A DNA stretch of 64,000 nucleotides from Callaeas wilsoni (GCA_013398955.1 VWPU01017401.1:248001-312000), one strand, 5' to 3'. Counted from the stretch's first letter, positions 1 to 11,640 are shown. Numbers and translations are program-made. Notes: generated from the sequence alone by a model not told the origin.

Positions 1-1900
1 GACTCTTGCACTATCAAGAGGGGGAGCCAGGGAGTAGCAGAGGTGATGCAGAATGGCAATGGAGAATATTGCCTGATGATTTGCCTTTCTGTGGCTCTGC
101 ACTTACACTAGGGATCCTGCGCTTTTGTGATCACAAAGACACAGGCTGAAATTTAAAAAGTATCCGGAGTCACTTAGGAACAGAAGTTCATCGAAAGATA
201 ATGATAATTAGTCACTTCTGTGAACTGGGTATTGGCTGTTATACCAAATTTGTAAAAGAACCAGAAACTAAACTGGCAAGTCTCTGCACCATTATGACTT
301 TTTCTGTTTGGGGGATACACCAAAAATGAGAATAGGAGCACTAATAAGGCACCCATACAGATTGTAAGTCCCTTTATTTTCCTTCACAAAGTTCAGCTCT
401 GGAAATCACCTATTTCTTCTACCTGAACCCCCAGTGCATTGTAGGTAACTTCTATGTGGTCACCACTCGGTAACTCCAGAAAAGCTAACCCAAATTTTTC
501 CCTTGAATTTCTTCTAGTAAAAAATAATGATAACGAAAACGCCACAAAAAAGGGGAAAATGTGTTTCAGAGATGTGATCTCCTTCTCTGACAGGAGGGGA
601 GGGAGGGTTTCGCTGGGAAGTCCACGTGACTGTATCTGGTAATTATCCAGCCACAGAGGGAAACTGAAACGTTCTGTGCTGTCGCAGAGAATGACAGCAC
701 CTGGAGCTCCAGCACCCAGATAAAAAGCGAAGAGACAATCAGGCAGATGGAGAAAGGCAATGCTACATCATGGGCTGGCAAGCGGAGGGAAGAGAAAAAA
801 TGGGGAGAGGCAAAAGCTGGCAAGAAACATTAAGGCAGCCGGCACAGCTACTGGAGAATGAGATAATGCCACAGATTAGCAATGCACAGGGCACAGAGAA
901 AGAAAGAGAGTAAGGGCAGGTCAGGAGAGAGTGGGTGCAGAAAAGGGACAGTGCAAACACAAGAAGGAATAGGAGAGTGATGCTAGAGGGAGCTTCAAAG
1001 CATTTTGTGTGGTCTAGGGTCACTTCCACCCCAGTCACAGGCTAAAAAAGCAGGAGGTATCACCACAGCCTGTCATAAAACAAGGGGGAGATTTGATAAT
1101 CAGCATCTCACAGCTGAGGAGAGACATGGCACTGCAGACAGCACCTCCCAGCTTGTGGATTCCAGTGGTTTGCTCAGGGAAGGGGACTACAAAGCTTAAT
1201 ATCCGAATAATTAAAACTGGAGCTTTGAAGCATCACCTCATGTATTTTGTATGGCGGAGAGGCAAGAGGGAGGTTCCCTCCCCGACTCTCCCTTTCACAG
1301 TTGCACACACCAAGACACATGTAAGCCTGCAAAACAGCCCACACGATTGCTGCCATGGTGCCATGGCCTAGTTCCAAAAGCAAGGCACCACAGGTGCCCT
1401 CCCACACGGCAACGTGACAGCGCCAGTTCTCGGGGCTCTCAGAAACAAGGCGCGGGCCCGCTGGACTGGCAGCAGCCTCCAGTGGGTCAGGAAGAGCTGA
1501 CTGCCAGGTGGCAAGAAGCCGTGCGCATCCTCTAGGAACGTTTCTGACGTGAGAAAATACAGCCAAACAGTCTGCTCAGGGCCATCAGCTTGTCAGGGGC
1601 CAATGCTGGCCACCAGCTGGGGCAAGTGACCCAAGCAGATCTGTAATGGCTGTGTATGTCCAAGCAGGCAGGAAGAGCTAAGTGCTCAGATGACCCCACC
1701 TGAACATTTCGGGAAAGAAATGGAAACAGTATCAGGGTCTGAGCATTGGGCCACATGGTTCAGTGACCAACCCTCCCATGCTTAGTGACAGACATTTCAA
1801 AGAAAGGAAGAACACCTCCTAAAATGACAATGTAAATCACCTTCTACATAATTTCATGATCTTTTCTAGCCATAAAAACCTATAAATCTAGCGCCAAGCA
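1..1900. other. No gene recognised
   Basis: Mixed-composition DNA with no repeat family that I recognise. The largest open frame is about 130 codons (1174-1566, minus) and its translation resembles nothing known. A short G+C-rich patch with several CpGs lies near 1400-1510 but is too small to call a CpG island. Confidence 0.6.
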
Positions 1901-2210
1901 AATCACGGAACGGCTTGGGTTGGAAGGGATATTAAAGATCATCTTAGTTCCACCCTCCTGCCGCGGGCAGGGACAGCGGCCACCAGATAAGGTTGTTCAA
2001 AGCCACATCCAGGCTGGTTTTGAACACTGCCAGTCAGGGATGGGGCATGCACTGCTTCTCTAGATAACCTGTTCCAGTGTCTTGCTACCCTCAAAGTAAC
2101 GAATTTCTTCCTAATATCTAATCTAAATCTAGCTTCTGTGTAAATTGGCTTCCACTCTGAGTGACAGCTTGCAATCCACCTTGTAAGTTTGTACGCTGGC
2201 TTTCTTATCC
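1901..2210 (-). mobile_element. CR1 LINE, 5'-truncated 3' end
   Basis: The plus strand reads as the reverse complement of the CR1 3' region. It begins with a degraded form of the AATCATAGAATGG..GGTTGGAAGG start, then a form of AAAGATCATCTAGTTCCA, then a CCCTGCC.GGGCAGGGACA block, CCATCCAGGCTGGTTTTGAACACT-like text, and a TTTCTTCCTAATATCTAATC block. Past about 2130 similarity fades, but a CTTGTAAG..GCTTTCTT remnant continues to about 2210. The element therefore runs on the minus strand with its 3' end at 1901. It is a typical short 5'-truncated insertion with no open frame left. Confidence 0.9.
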
Positions 2211-3296
2211 CCAGGCATTTCTCAACCCTCTGCCCCCTTTTTCTTTTTTTAAACTCATTAACATCTTCATTTGGTGATACTTTCTGGCTGAGAATTTCAT
2301 CAGTTAACCATTAATTGGTACAAGGCTGTGAAAGAATATCAGATTTAAATGTTATGTGAAACTGGCAGGTGTCTCCTGTGTTTTGTACTATATGAAACAG
2401 CTTCTTCCAATACCTGAGGAGCATGCTACCTGAGACATAGTAATGCGCTTTCCATTACGTGGATCCTAATGTTCATCTCATCTCATACTGCTTCTTCTTT
2501 AACAGGGAAAAGCGAATATTGCATCTGAAGCATTGGCTTTTGTCCTGGGCAGGTGGGAGAGGAGGATCTGCACCAAGGAGAATTCAGTCTTGAAATTCTT
2601 TGGAGGCAGATCAGAGAGGGAATGAGAGCGACAGCAGGGAAAATAAGTCTTAACTTTCCCTTCTTTCTGAGGTCATGAGAGTATCAGAGGTGTCCCAACC
2701 AAGTTATCATCCTCACTTCCAAGCGCTGCCCTCAGGTAGCCAGCAGCGGACTGTGAAGGGTGATATTTTGAGATGAATGAGAAACTGGGTGCATCCTGCC
2801 TGCTCACTTCCAGCTGCTGCATTTCAATGAAGGACACCTTCTTGATGTGCAAACATTCGAGTTATTATTTACAGCTGACCTTTTCCTTCTCCAGCTCCCG
2901 CTGCCGTGGCACCGCTGGTGGAGTCAGGGCTTGTATAGATTGTGGAGACGAGGTGTAGCGGAACATGTTAGATTCCCTGCCTGTGCCAGAGCTGTCATTA
3001 GTGCCACTGTGGATTGAGCTACACCCGTGCAAGCAACACTGGGAAATATGAAGAAAAAAGCCTAATGTAGACAAAGCCTTTGAGGAGCTTAACCCCTCTT
3101 CCCCTTTTCCATCTCTCTCCCACTTGAAAGCAGAGAACAGCTTCTGAGCAAGACACACGCTCTCATTTCCATATCTAAAGCCAGTCCTGAAATACCATCG
3201 TGAAATAATGCTCTCAGAGAGGAGACCACGAAAGCAGATTCCCTTTGAGAGACTCTGCTGCTTCTTTTTTTAATTCCATCCAAAAACAACTGCCAC
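2211..3296. other. No gene recognised
   Basis: Unique-looking DNA. A pyrimidine-rich and AT-rich stretch (about 2215-2350) contains TAAT-type motifs. The open frames here are under 105 codons and overlap on both strands. Confidence 0.55.
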
Positions 3297-3745
3297 CAAA
3301 TACTGAATGCACCTGGACTGGAGCAGTCAATCCTAGGCACCTTGTTTTCAGAATGATATGGGGGAATTGGAGGGAATTCAGAGGCAAGCAACAACAAAAT
3401 TCATCAAGGTCTGGAAAGGGATCAGAATCTAAGGGAAGCTTAAAAACATTAAATATGTATAACTTGACTAAGAGAAGACTTAAAAGCGACATGTTGACAA
3501 GCTATACCTCTTTGAAAGCTGAAAGTACCGAGGGAAGAGAGGAATTATTTAGCAAGATGCACAGGGGTCTAGGAAGGAGTAACAGGTCAGAAAAAAAAAG
3601 AGAAAAAAGTCTATTCAAACTTGAAGAAAAACTTCTTGTCACCTACAAGTGCTAGTCTTGTAAAAAGCCTCCCAAGGAAAGCAAGGAAGCCCTAATTCTT
3701 TCAGATGGTTGAAAAAAAGATGGGCTGTGGACCAGAGGATCAGCC
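3297..3745 (+). mobile_element. Ancient L3/CR1-like LINE 3' region
   Basis: The text follows, in order, the 3' part of old amniote L3/CR1-type LINEs: a GGAATTGGAGGGAATTCAGAGG block near 3362, an AACTTGACTAAGAGAAGACTTAAAAG-like block near 3460 (related to TTTAGTCTAGAGAAGAGAAGACT), then GCGACATGTTGACAAG, and a GAAGAAAAACTTCTTGTCA block near 3622 (related to AGGAAAAACTTCCTAACTGTCA). In translation the stretch NLTKRRLKSDMLTSY corresponds to the CR1/L3 ORF2 C-terminal pattern LEKRRLRGDMI. The frame is broken on both sides, so this is a fossil and not a gene. It looks far more diverged than the CR1 at 23461. Confidence 0.75.
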
Positions 3746-4039
3746 TCACAGGGGCTGCAGGGAGAACTAACTACAGTGACCTGGTCTTACTACTTTTACC
3801 ACTTACCTCAGAGTTCAGCAATATGTCAGGCAGGAGAAGACAACTCTTACAAATTTCTTTCAGATGAAGCAATGTTTTTAGTTATTTTCACTTCACATAC
3901 AGCTAAATATTTCTTCTCAAGACATCAGACCCCTATACACTGCACTAGAGTTACCCGGCACAGGTTTAGATTTGTTTTAAAAAACTGGATCTTCTAGAAA
4001 TCATGCATGGAGAGGTTAAAAACTACTTATACAAATACT

Positions 4040-4325
4040 AGCAGTCTTGTTATTTCCAAAAGACATTGGCATATGCTTGTATTCCTAAATATGCAGTGAG
4101 TAAAGTTGTCCAGCACTTAAAAGTCACAAGTGAGATTTGACTTTTTTAAAAGTGCTTAGCATTGAAATTTAAACCAGATTTGTCAAAGTACTTTTGGGCT
4201 ACCAGCTTCCAAACTAACACAAAAGGACCAAATTTTCAAAACAGCATTTGGCACAGTGAGCTTCTTCACCAATATATCCAGTTTTCTTGCTGCCTAAAGT
4301 GACATGCTTTTGAAAATCCATCCCA
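4040..4325. repeat. Possible relic of an old amniote DNA transposon
   Basis: Repeated variants of TTTTCAAAA/AAGTGCTTAG occur in both orientations: TTTTAAAAGTGCTTAG near 4143, GTCAAAGTACTTTTGGGCT near 4183, ATTTTCAAAACAGCATTTGG near 4232, and CATGCTTTTGAAAATCC near 4304. They recall a palindromic non-autonomous element of amniotes built from TTTTCAAAAGTGACTTAGG-type arms. The match is weak and could be chance in AT-rich DNA. I cannot name the family. Confidence 0.3.
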
Positions 4326-5891
4326 TGGATGTGTTACAATCATAGAATAAAAGGCTGCAAACTTCAAACTCCCATGGTGTATTTATCCTGAAGAACTCCT
4401 TTATGTGGAAACCACAGCAAAGCTGTTACAGAAAAGCAATGCTCAACTCCACTTTCCTTTGTATGCAGCTTTGCTAAATTTTGCCTTTCCGTAATGTCTC
4501 ACTTTTGTCCACCATCAGGTCTTGTGAAAGAAGGCATTTGAAAGACTTACAGGGAAGGTAGAGAAGATGCTGTGAGGGAGAACTCCCAAGAGCTTTGATC
4601 TCAGTTTACCTTTATCCCCACATGCACAATATGCCTTGCAGAGGAGGACATGTTTATAAATAAATAAATGGAGGAAAGGGGGAAGAGTGGAAAAAAAGAA
4701 ATGTCAAGATACATCTGATGGAGTTTCTGCTGTTGACATGAAAGCCAGGAGCTTGTTTAAAACCTCATGGTCAGAAACAGAATGAGAGGAAGGTACGACT
4801 CCTTGAGAAAGGGGAAGGAATAATTCCCACAGCTAGATCTTCTCAACACCCTACTAATCGTACTAATATCTGGCGCTCTTTTTCCTCTGAGACCCTTGCA
4901 GGGCTCTGTTTTGCAAGGCAATTCAGTACATGCTGAACAGCAAGCAGTGTTTTTATCAAAGGGAGTAAGCACTGTGGAACTAAAATTCTTACCTTTGTAG
5001 AGGAGAAGTGTTGTGATGAGTGTTTTACACATACAGAGAGCCGGTGGAGAAGGAAAGAAATAGGTTGTGCAAAGTCATACAATGAAACTATTTTATTGTC
5101 AAAACGAAAACGTAACAGACCTGACCTGTCTCATATAAAACTTGGTTTGATGTGTACCAGTTGCATGAAGATAGTGAGAGAGGAGTAGTGATGACTGCAA
5201 AATAGGCATTACAAACCCAGGTGTCACCTCCAGTCACATCTATCTTAGCACTACTGCAAGAGACCACACTTTTCTCTCTGATTGGGATCTGCCCAGGGAT
5301 ATGCAGCCACAGCAAAGAGGTCTGGCTGAAGCACAAGCTCCTCCCCATGGTTTGAAGGCAACTGGCTTGGGTCATTTGGGTCTGTGCTCTGAAGCCTGAA
5401 CTCCAGCCTCACTGCTGACTGAAGGACAGGCATAACCACAGGGACTGCTCTGACAGCTTCTGCACCTCCTCACCTGCAGTCTTCTGGCACTGGCAAAACA
5501 ACCTGTGCAAACTGTCTGGAACACAGAACATAAACCCTTTCCATTTCTTAGTGAAGACAATGTTGCTTAATCCTACTGGAAGCATTTACCCAGAGATATC
5601 TTATCTGGATCCACTGACATCCCTGCCTCTTCTCCCAAGAGCCTGCTGTGAAAGGAAACCTCTCCCCCGTGCACAGCTTATCTGCAGTACAGATAAACCA
5701 TTTCCCCATGGAGCTCCCTTCTGTACAGCTGTCTTACTGAGAGTTTCTTACACAGCAGGGTCTAAGGCTGTGGCGCTTGGGCTTTGGCTGGTCTGAGGCT
5801 GGGTTCCTATTTCTGTTCTTCTGACAGGTCACTTGCTCTAAATAATTTCCAGAATTCCAGTACTGTACAGAGAGATGCCAAACTGTGGCTT
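4326..5891. other. No gene recognised
   Basis: No repeat or coding signature seen. A lone ATCATAGAAT near 4340 resembles the CR1 tail octamer but has no CR1 body beside it. A short TTTATAAATAAATAAATG run lies at 4652-4669. Confidence 0.55.
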
Positions 5892-5975
5892 CAGCTGGCA
5901 TAAATCAAGGGCCAACAAGGCACCACTGCAGTAAATGGAGAAGTCTAGATTTACACTAAATGAGGATCAGTCCTG
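5892..5975. repeat. Ancient amniote palindromic repeat fragment
   Basis: The order CAGCTGGCATAAATC, GCACCACTGCAGTAAATGGAG, then GATTTACACTAAATGAGGATC matches an old repeat that I know from turtle, crocodilian and bird DNA. Its consensus reads roughly AGCTGGCATAAATC..CACTGAAGTCAATGGAG..GATTTACACCAGCTGAGGATC. The family is partly palindromic around the AATGGAG core, so orientation is uncertain. I do not recall its database name. Confidence 0.55.
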
Positions 5976-7569
5976 CTTCCTTCTACCAGACTCTAAATGA
6001 ATTCATTAAATACAGCACTTCAGTCTGCTCAGCTAAAAGCAGCTCCAGCTGGCAGGAGGTTTCACATCCAGGGAATGTTTTAAAGATAAGGATTGTAGGC
6101 TGCCCCGGGTTTACACTTGGCTAAAGGTAGGCTCTCATCAGCCATGCAGAGAGAATGACATCATGCTCACCTGGTGTGTATCTGTGCATCCCCAACGTCT
6201 ACGCACAGCATGACATTAACACAGGACCTCACAGCCTTGGGGGGACGACCTAGGCGCAAATCCTGTTAGGAAGACACTCAATTCAAAGTGCTACAGGGCA
6301 GCAGAAGAGAGGTGCTGCTGTACCTCCACCACACTGAAGGGCTTATTTGTGTTTTTTAGTTAAGTTTTCACCGGGGGATGTGGGGTGTGTGTCTGCACTG
6401 AATTTGAATCTGCAGTAGGCCAAGCAACAGCACTGGGGCAGGAAGAACAGTTTGGGATTTTTGAGACAAGTGTAAAATGCTAGTTAATTTTGGCATTAAA
6501 CCCTAAATGAAGGGATATTAAACTTATTCTTAGCTTCCAAAAAAAAAAAGATGTGCTGTGATGGTCTGGCCTGCTCTCATGTATTGTACAGATCCCATGA
6601 CTCCTGCAGTTTAAGCTCTTATCCACTCACTAGAACAGATGGTGTTGCAGGCTCTTTGCAGACTCTGACAAATAGGACTGCGTTTGGAACACTGTTCATA
6701 TATGCACGCTTGCCGTACAACCCTCAGGACAAGACACACTGGCTTGAGACCTAAGTACACATCCAAAGCACAATCTGCAGCAAAGAGCAGATCCAAGTCT
6801 CTTTCAGCATAGCTGCTGAGGTCTCTAATATGCACAGTCACACACAAAATATCTTCCTACAGAGAGATATAAAGGTCAAATCAAAAACCTTTGTCTGAGA
6901 TCCCAGTCAAGTTCTCTTTCTTTGGCCAGGACCGCGGTGAACGTTGTTTTTCCTCAAAGGAACAGTTCTGCCCACTGAACAACAATGATACAATGATATT
7001 CCAATAACCAGGAAAATAAGAGAGCCCTAACAAAAACCCCTCCACCTGCCACCAACCCCTCTCTGATTTCACACTTGCAGTTTCTTCCTTAGGCTGAGGA
7101 AAGAGGGTTGGTCCTGGACAGCCACAGAGAAGGAGGGAGAGCACCCAAAATTACTTGTTTATGCTAGACCATTACCAGTGTTCCCTCTACCTTGTGTGTG
7201 TCTATGTGATCAGCCAGTACTCGGAAAGACAAGTGAGGTTAACCAAGCTACATGCATTGCTCCCACTAGAGCAGTATAAAACAGTGATAAACCACAACTG
7301 GAACCACTCTGCAGTAAGTATCTGGCCAGAGGTGAAGCATGAGGTTACAGCAGCAGCTCCACTCCCCTGTCCCCTCTGCCTGATGGATCCTTGGTAATAA
7401 ACCACCCTCCAGGCTTTCCTGTCTTAAACTGAAGCTGCTGGGATTCAGGGGAGATAAAGATTTCAACCACCTTTCAGAGGAGCTTTCACAAGAAAGTCCC
7501 TGTTGGCATAAAAGTAGATATGTAATGGGCTTTCTCTGTCCCTGGAAGTAGTTTAGCACCGCAGGAAAG
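5976..7569. other. No gene recognised
   Basis: A poly-A run at about 6540-6550 is the only simple repeat. Open frames are under 100 codons and overlap antisense to each other (for example around 7155-7559). Confidence 0.55.
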
Positions 7570-7690
7570 TGCAGCCCTTTTAGCTCTCTTCTTTATTTAA
7601 CTAGAGTTGTTAAAATAAGCTGATTTCCCAGCCAATTAATTATCAAATATCTGTAACAGCTTTCAAGCTCTGCCATTACTCAGTCTCAGA
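7570..7690. promoter_or_regulatory. Candidate conserved non-coding element
   Basis: An AT-rich block with GTTAAAATAAGC, CCAATTAATTATC and AAATATCTGTAAC. The TAATTA cores fit homeodomain sites. No repeat family is recognisable. The call rests on composition and motif clustering only. Confidence 0.25.
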
Positions 7691-8220
7691 GGCCCCCATA
7701 GGCAATGCTAAGCTTCACTCTCCTTACCTGAGTAACTGCTGCTCCTCCAAGTCTGCTCCCTTTCCCTGAGCTGACAGCAGAAAAGCAGCACAGCGGCTGG
7801 CAAAACCCTGGAGGAGAGCTGTAAACATCCCCTTCTCCACTTTAACAGCATCTCCAGCCAGGCACCTGCCGGGAGCCAGGAAGCTTTACCACGCCCCTTG
7901 ACCATGACTCAGTTCCCAGCTCTCAGCCAGCCGTGCACAGACCCCAGCCCTACTGCGGGAGCAGACTTGCCCTGTTGAGACCCCTGATGCTGGCAGTGAG
8001 ATCGGCAGGCACCCGACAGCAGAAGCTGCCAGCTGAGCTGAACCGTGGATGCCAAGTACCACAAGCTCAGCCCAGCACGGGACATAAGCTTCAGTTTGAA
8101 GCATGTGCCAGGAACCAGCTTCTCACCCAGATGTGGACAGGGACAGCTCCTGCCATAGCCATGTTACCTTCTGAAAAACCAGTCTGTACCTCTCTGGTTA
8201 GTGGAAGGCTGTACTTACCA

Positions 8221-8520
8221 TAGGTACATTAGCAACGGCCCTAACATCTATTTTATAAGCAATAAACTACACTCATATGTGGTTTCAATTAGGAGATTTC
8301 AAATGAGATCGAAGATAATGCATCCCATAATTACTCACCCTTCTCCTTTCTAGAAACTCAAGCAGAATCATTTCCAGGCCAAAATGCGGTCTTCTCTTGA
8401 TTGATGACACTAATAAAATGGCTTTATTGTGATATAAATAGCCTTAAAAATGTCCTGGAGAGTCAATATCAGTGCTTGATGGCCTTATGCAAGCAAGGTC
8501 CTTATCTTGCAGTGTGCTAA
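8221..8520. promoter_or_regulatory. Candidate conserved non-coding element
   Basis: About 300 bases of AT-rich, non-repetitive DNA. Motifs include TTTTATAAGCAATAAAC (8251-8267), GTTTCAATTAGG (8282), CATAATTAC (8326), CTTGATTGATGACAC (8396) and an imperfect dyad GGCTTTATT..ATAAATAGCC (8420-8443). Occasional CpGs survive inside it. Homeodomain, CDX/HOX-like and PBX/MEIS-like cores (TGATTGATGA) sit close together, as in developmental enhancers. This is an inference from text alone. Confidence 0.33.
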
Positions 8521-9236
8521 AGCTTAACGAGTTATGCTTCTGAGAAGTCTGACATTGGGCTTGGGTGCTTGTTTGGGGAACTACAGAAGCGTAGCTCTCG
8601 AATTAGACATGCAAAGTGGGAACTGTTTAAACACCTTTCCTCTTCCTTACGCTCCCTATTAATAATCTCTTCGCTTCCTAGCTTTCCTGGTGCCAGTTCA
8701 AACACAAACACCGGCTGAGCCCAGCAGGAGCCATGGGAACACTGTGCTCCAGCGCCTCTTTGCTGGAAGGTTACCAGCCACTGCTACAGTAATTGGAAAA
8801 CCTGAAATTTCTTCCAAATTGTGCACGCTCTGAGATTCTCACAGCCCCTGCAGAGGCGTGTGTGGCCATTTCCCGAACAAAGAGCCTACACTGACTTGCT
8901 CTGAAGCACATCCACGGCCCCCATCCACGTGGCAGATGATATGTTTTTGTTACTCCCTTGCCAGGAGAGGCCAAACCCGCCATGTAGCTGCGAGTGAAGC
9001 ATTCAGTGCCTCAGGCTGCACTGGAAGCTTGGGGGTTCTAGAAAATTGAACTAATTTTTGAAATTAGTGCCCTCCATGCAGTAGCCCACTCCAGGAGGCC
9101 AAATACAGAGCGTGCCTCAGAGGATGAAGGAGAAGATCTCTGGTAATTCACGAGAGCAATGCCCAGAGTGTTCCTCCTTTTTCTGAATAGCAGTGAACCT
9201 CACTCTGCATAAAGAGAAAACACTTGCTTTAAGGCC

Positions 9237-9830
9237 TTATTTGAAAGTGGGATCCTCCAAAAACATGCAGTTTTCTATCAGGATTTTATCTTCTGCACGC
9301 AGCAATATGAGATACCGCTGACCGTGCTTTCCAGTAGTGCTGCCCTGGCTCAGATCTGGCAGCAGGCTGGGTGCTAAAGAGCTTCGCTGGGAGTGACAGA
9401 AGCATATACACCTGTCAGAAAATGCTGATATCATAGCAACCGTGACAGTGATGTGATCAGGACCTGACAGACAGTCAAAAAAGAGAGGGAAGGATGCACG
9501 AGAAAGGGCGGCTGAGAAACTTTCAGGGAGAGCAGTCAGAGTCTGTGCGTGAGAGGAGGCGAGTAAGTGACGCTTGGTGCTTGTCTGTGCATGGCAGATG
9601 GGATGAGGACTCTGGGGACATGTTCTCTCCTCTACCTGAGCAGTGCTTTGTGTCTCTGAAGAGTGAAGGGACTGCACAATTTCCCAGCCTTGCTCCCCTC
9701 TCTCCCCATCTCTGCCATAGTTACATCCAGTCTCGTATATTTGAGAGCAGTTTTCCCTGCAATAATAAAGCCTTTGAGAGCGTGTGGGTGGCCGCGCGTG
9801 TGTACTTATGTCGCCTGCGGGAGTGCGCAT
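9237..9830 (-). other. Longest open frame (197 codons), probably not coding
   Basis: This is the longest ATG-to-stop frame in the window. The protein has no domain, transmembrane or signal-peptide pattern that I recognise and is rich in Ser, Thr, His and Arg. Open frames of similar size run on the opposite strand through the same DNA (9494-9847), as expected where stop codons are scarce by chance. I see no promoter, splice structure or polyadenylation signal tied to it. It could be part of a non-coding transcript. I regard a real protein here as unlikely. Confidence 0.12.
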
Positions 9831-10010
9831 GTGCCAGGGTCTGCTGAGATGAGAAGGTGGTTTTGTGTACGCGACAGAGCAGGAGTGAGGATGAGACTAT
9901 CAAACGTGTGTGCGAGGATATGAGAGAAAACCACGCTTCGCAGAGAATCAGACATCGAGTGAAAATGAGAAGGTGCTCGTATTAGATGGTGTGCGTGTCA
10001 GAAAGGAAGA
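9781..10010. other. CpG- and TpG-rich patch
   Basis: About 16 CpGs fall in 230 bases (for example GCCGCGCGTGTGTAC near 9791, TCGCCTGCGG near 9811 and TACGCGAC near 9869). The surrounding kilobases have very few. TG/GTG runs are also dense. It is shorter than usual CpG islands, and G+C content drops in its second half. It could be a small unmethylated element, a former CpG island losing CpGs, or chance. Confidence 0.3.
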
Positions 10011-10329
10011 AAGAGAAAGGTCTTATTCACAGCCTTCCTGCATGTGTTTGATGAGTATCACAAGTTTTAACCAAGAAAAATATGTATGTATTCAAATCAA
10101 ACACAAAACACCCCTTTTGCCTGGAGCGCTCCTGCCTTGCTTGTTTGTTCTGTTGCAAGCTGCTTGTTAGAGGAATACAGGAAACAAGAAGATGGGGAAA
10201 AAAACCCAGGTTGACATATTTAAACACAGCCAGCTACTGATGCAGTAACAAACAGCAAGGAGAAAAGCAGGTGGGATAGTTGGAGAGCTGTTGTGATGAT
10301 GCTGGAATGAGAGATGCCTGTGAGAGTTT

Positions 10330-10460
10330 CTGAACACCATCCCTCAAGTGGATTATGATCAATTTTACTGTGCACATACTGAGTTGATTCTGCAGCTAGC
10401 TACAAGAAAACACACTCAAAAGCCTATTGCTTACAGCCATTTTGCAATAAAGAGTCAAAA
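10330..10460. promoter_or_regulatory. Candidate conserved non-coding element
   Basis: Contains TCAAGTGGATTATGATCAATTTTAC near 10344, split here as TCAAGTGG (NK2-like) and GGATTATGATCAATTT (OTX/PITX-like core plus ATCAAT), then GAGTTGATTC and CCATTTTGCAATAAAG. Non-repetitive and AT-rich. The call rests on motif content only. Confidence 0.22.
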
Positions 10461-11478
10461 GACAATGCAAGGAGTGCTGGTGTTCTGTCTCAATCCCCTG
10501 CAAAGATTTGTACACTGAGTCTGGACACCCCTTGTCAAAATGGGAATGGAGGGAGTTGAGCTGAATTTATGAACAGGAGGAAAAACAGTAACAACAGATT
10601 CAGTCCCAAACCTACTGGGGCTAAAGGCCTTTCTAGAACTGCAGGTCAGATAAACATGCATACAGAGATAGGGATGGATTTGAAATTATTTTTCCCTGTT
10701 CTGTTACACTTTGTTTTTGCTGGTAAATTTAAACACCTTTACAAGTTTAAGGCTCTTCAACGCTATCATAATCCACAGGCCTACTCTGCCCACAGGCAAA
10801 ATTCACCAATACCCACGTCCAGTCAGACTTGCTAAGTAGCTTAGGATGCCACAGGCAATGCATGGGAAGACAGGAGGTGCCAAGAACTGAGTGTAGGAGT
10901 GGCAAAGCCACCAGACCAAAGACATTGTGTTGAAGAGATCCAGGAAAAGGGTCAGAAGTGCAGATGAGGCTCTATCCTGAGGCAATTCACCCAAGCTTCA
11001 CCCAGAGCATGGGAAGATTCCTCCAGGATAAAGGCAGCTGTAGGCTTTCTGTCCCTCACTCATCCTTTTAAAATCAGAGTGAACAGTGCTGATTTATAGC
11101 TGAAAAACAGAACTCTCATTGCACCAAGGGAAGGGAACTAAGTACCCTGTCTTTGGGGCTGCAGAACTGGTGCAGGAAAACAAAAAGTGTCACACTAGGG
11201 TGGTTGAGCTTGGGTGCAGCTCTTTCACCATCACCCCCCCAGCATCTCACCAAACAAACTGCATCTTTCTTTGGCCATGGAGACCAAAGCAACCCAGGTC
11301 AGGCTGGCTCCTGCTTTGGGCAGGCCTTGTGCTATGCAGAGTGGGTCCTTCCTGATGGGGGTCCCTGGGGTGCTACTGCAACCTCAGTAATAACAGTTAT
11401 TATGGTTCCAAAAATTACCCAGGAACTCGACAAGTCCTTCTGCAGTGTTTGACTCTCTGACCTCAGGAGGCAGTGTGG
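10461..11478. other. No gene recognised
   Basis: No repeat or coding signature. A CACCATCACCCCCCCAGC C-run lies near 11230. Overlapping 78- and 99-codon frames (11119-11355 and 11153-11452) have no recognisable product. Confidence 0.55.
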
Positions 11479-11640
11479 ATTTCACAGACTGACTACCTGC
11501 TGTGTGAAAAAGTGTCTCCTTTCATGTGATCTAAATTAAGCTACCATTAGCATCTCCGAGTGACCTCTTGTTCTAGTATTACAGGAGGACAGAAAAAGGA
11601 GGGACTGATCAGTTTTCACCACACTCTTCATTAGTGTAAA
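11479..11640 (-). mobile_element. Ancient CR1/L3-like LINE 3' end
   Basis: The plus strand reads TTTCACAGACTGACTACCTGC, split as TTTCACAGACTGAC and TACCTGCTGTGTG, then AAAAAGTGTCTCCTTTC, a TAAGCTACCATTAGCATC block, GAGTGACCTCTTGTTCTAG and TATTACAGGAGGA. This is the order found in the reverse complement of old amniote LINE 3' regions (GTGTGAAAAAGTACTTCCTTT..CTGCC..ATTTCATT..GTGACCCCTAGTTCTTGTATTATG). The element is on the minus strand and heavily diverged. No open frame survives. Confidence 0.65.

Noticed and set aside
3245..3655. 136-codon plus frame as a gene
   Set aside because: It overlaps the L3/CR1-like fossil. The coding resemblance is to the LINE ORF2 C-terminus.
4338..4349. Isolated CR1-tail-like octamer (ATCATAGAAT)
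   Set aside because: No CR1 body on either side. Short words like this occur by chance.
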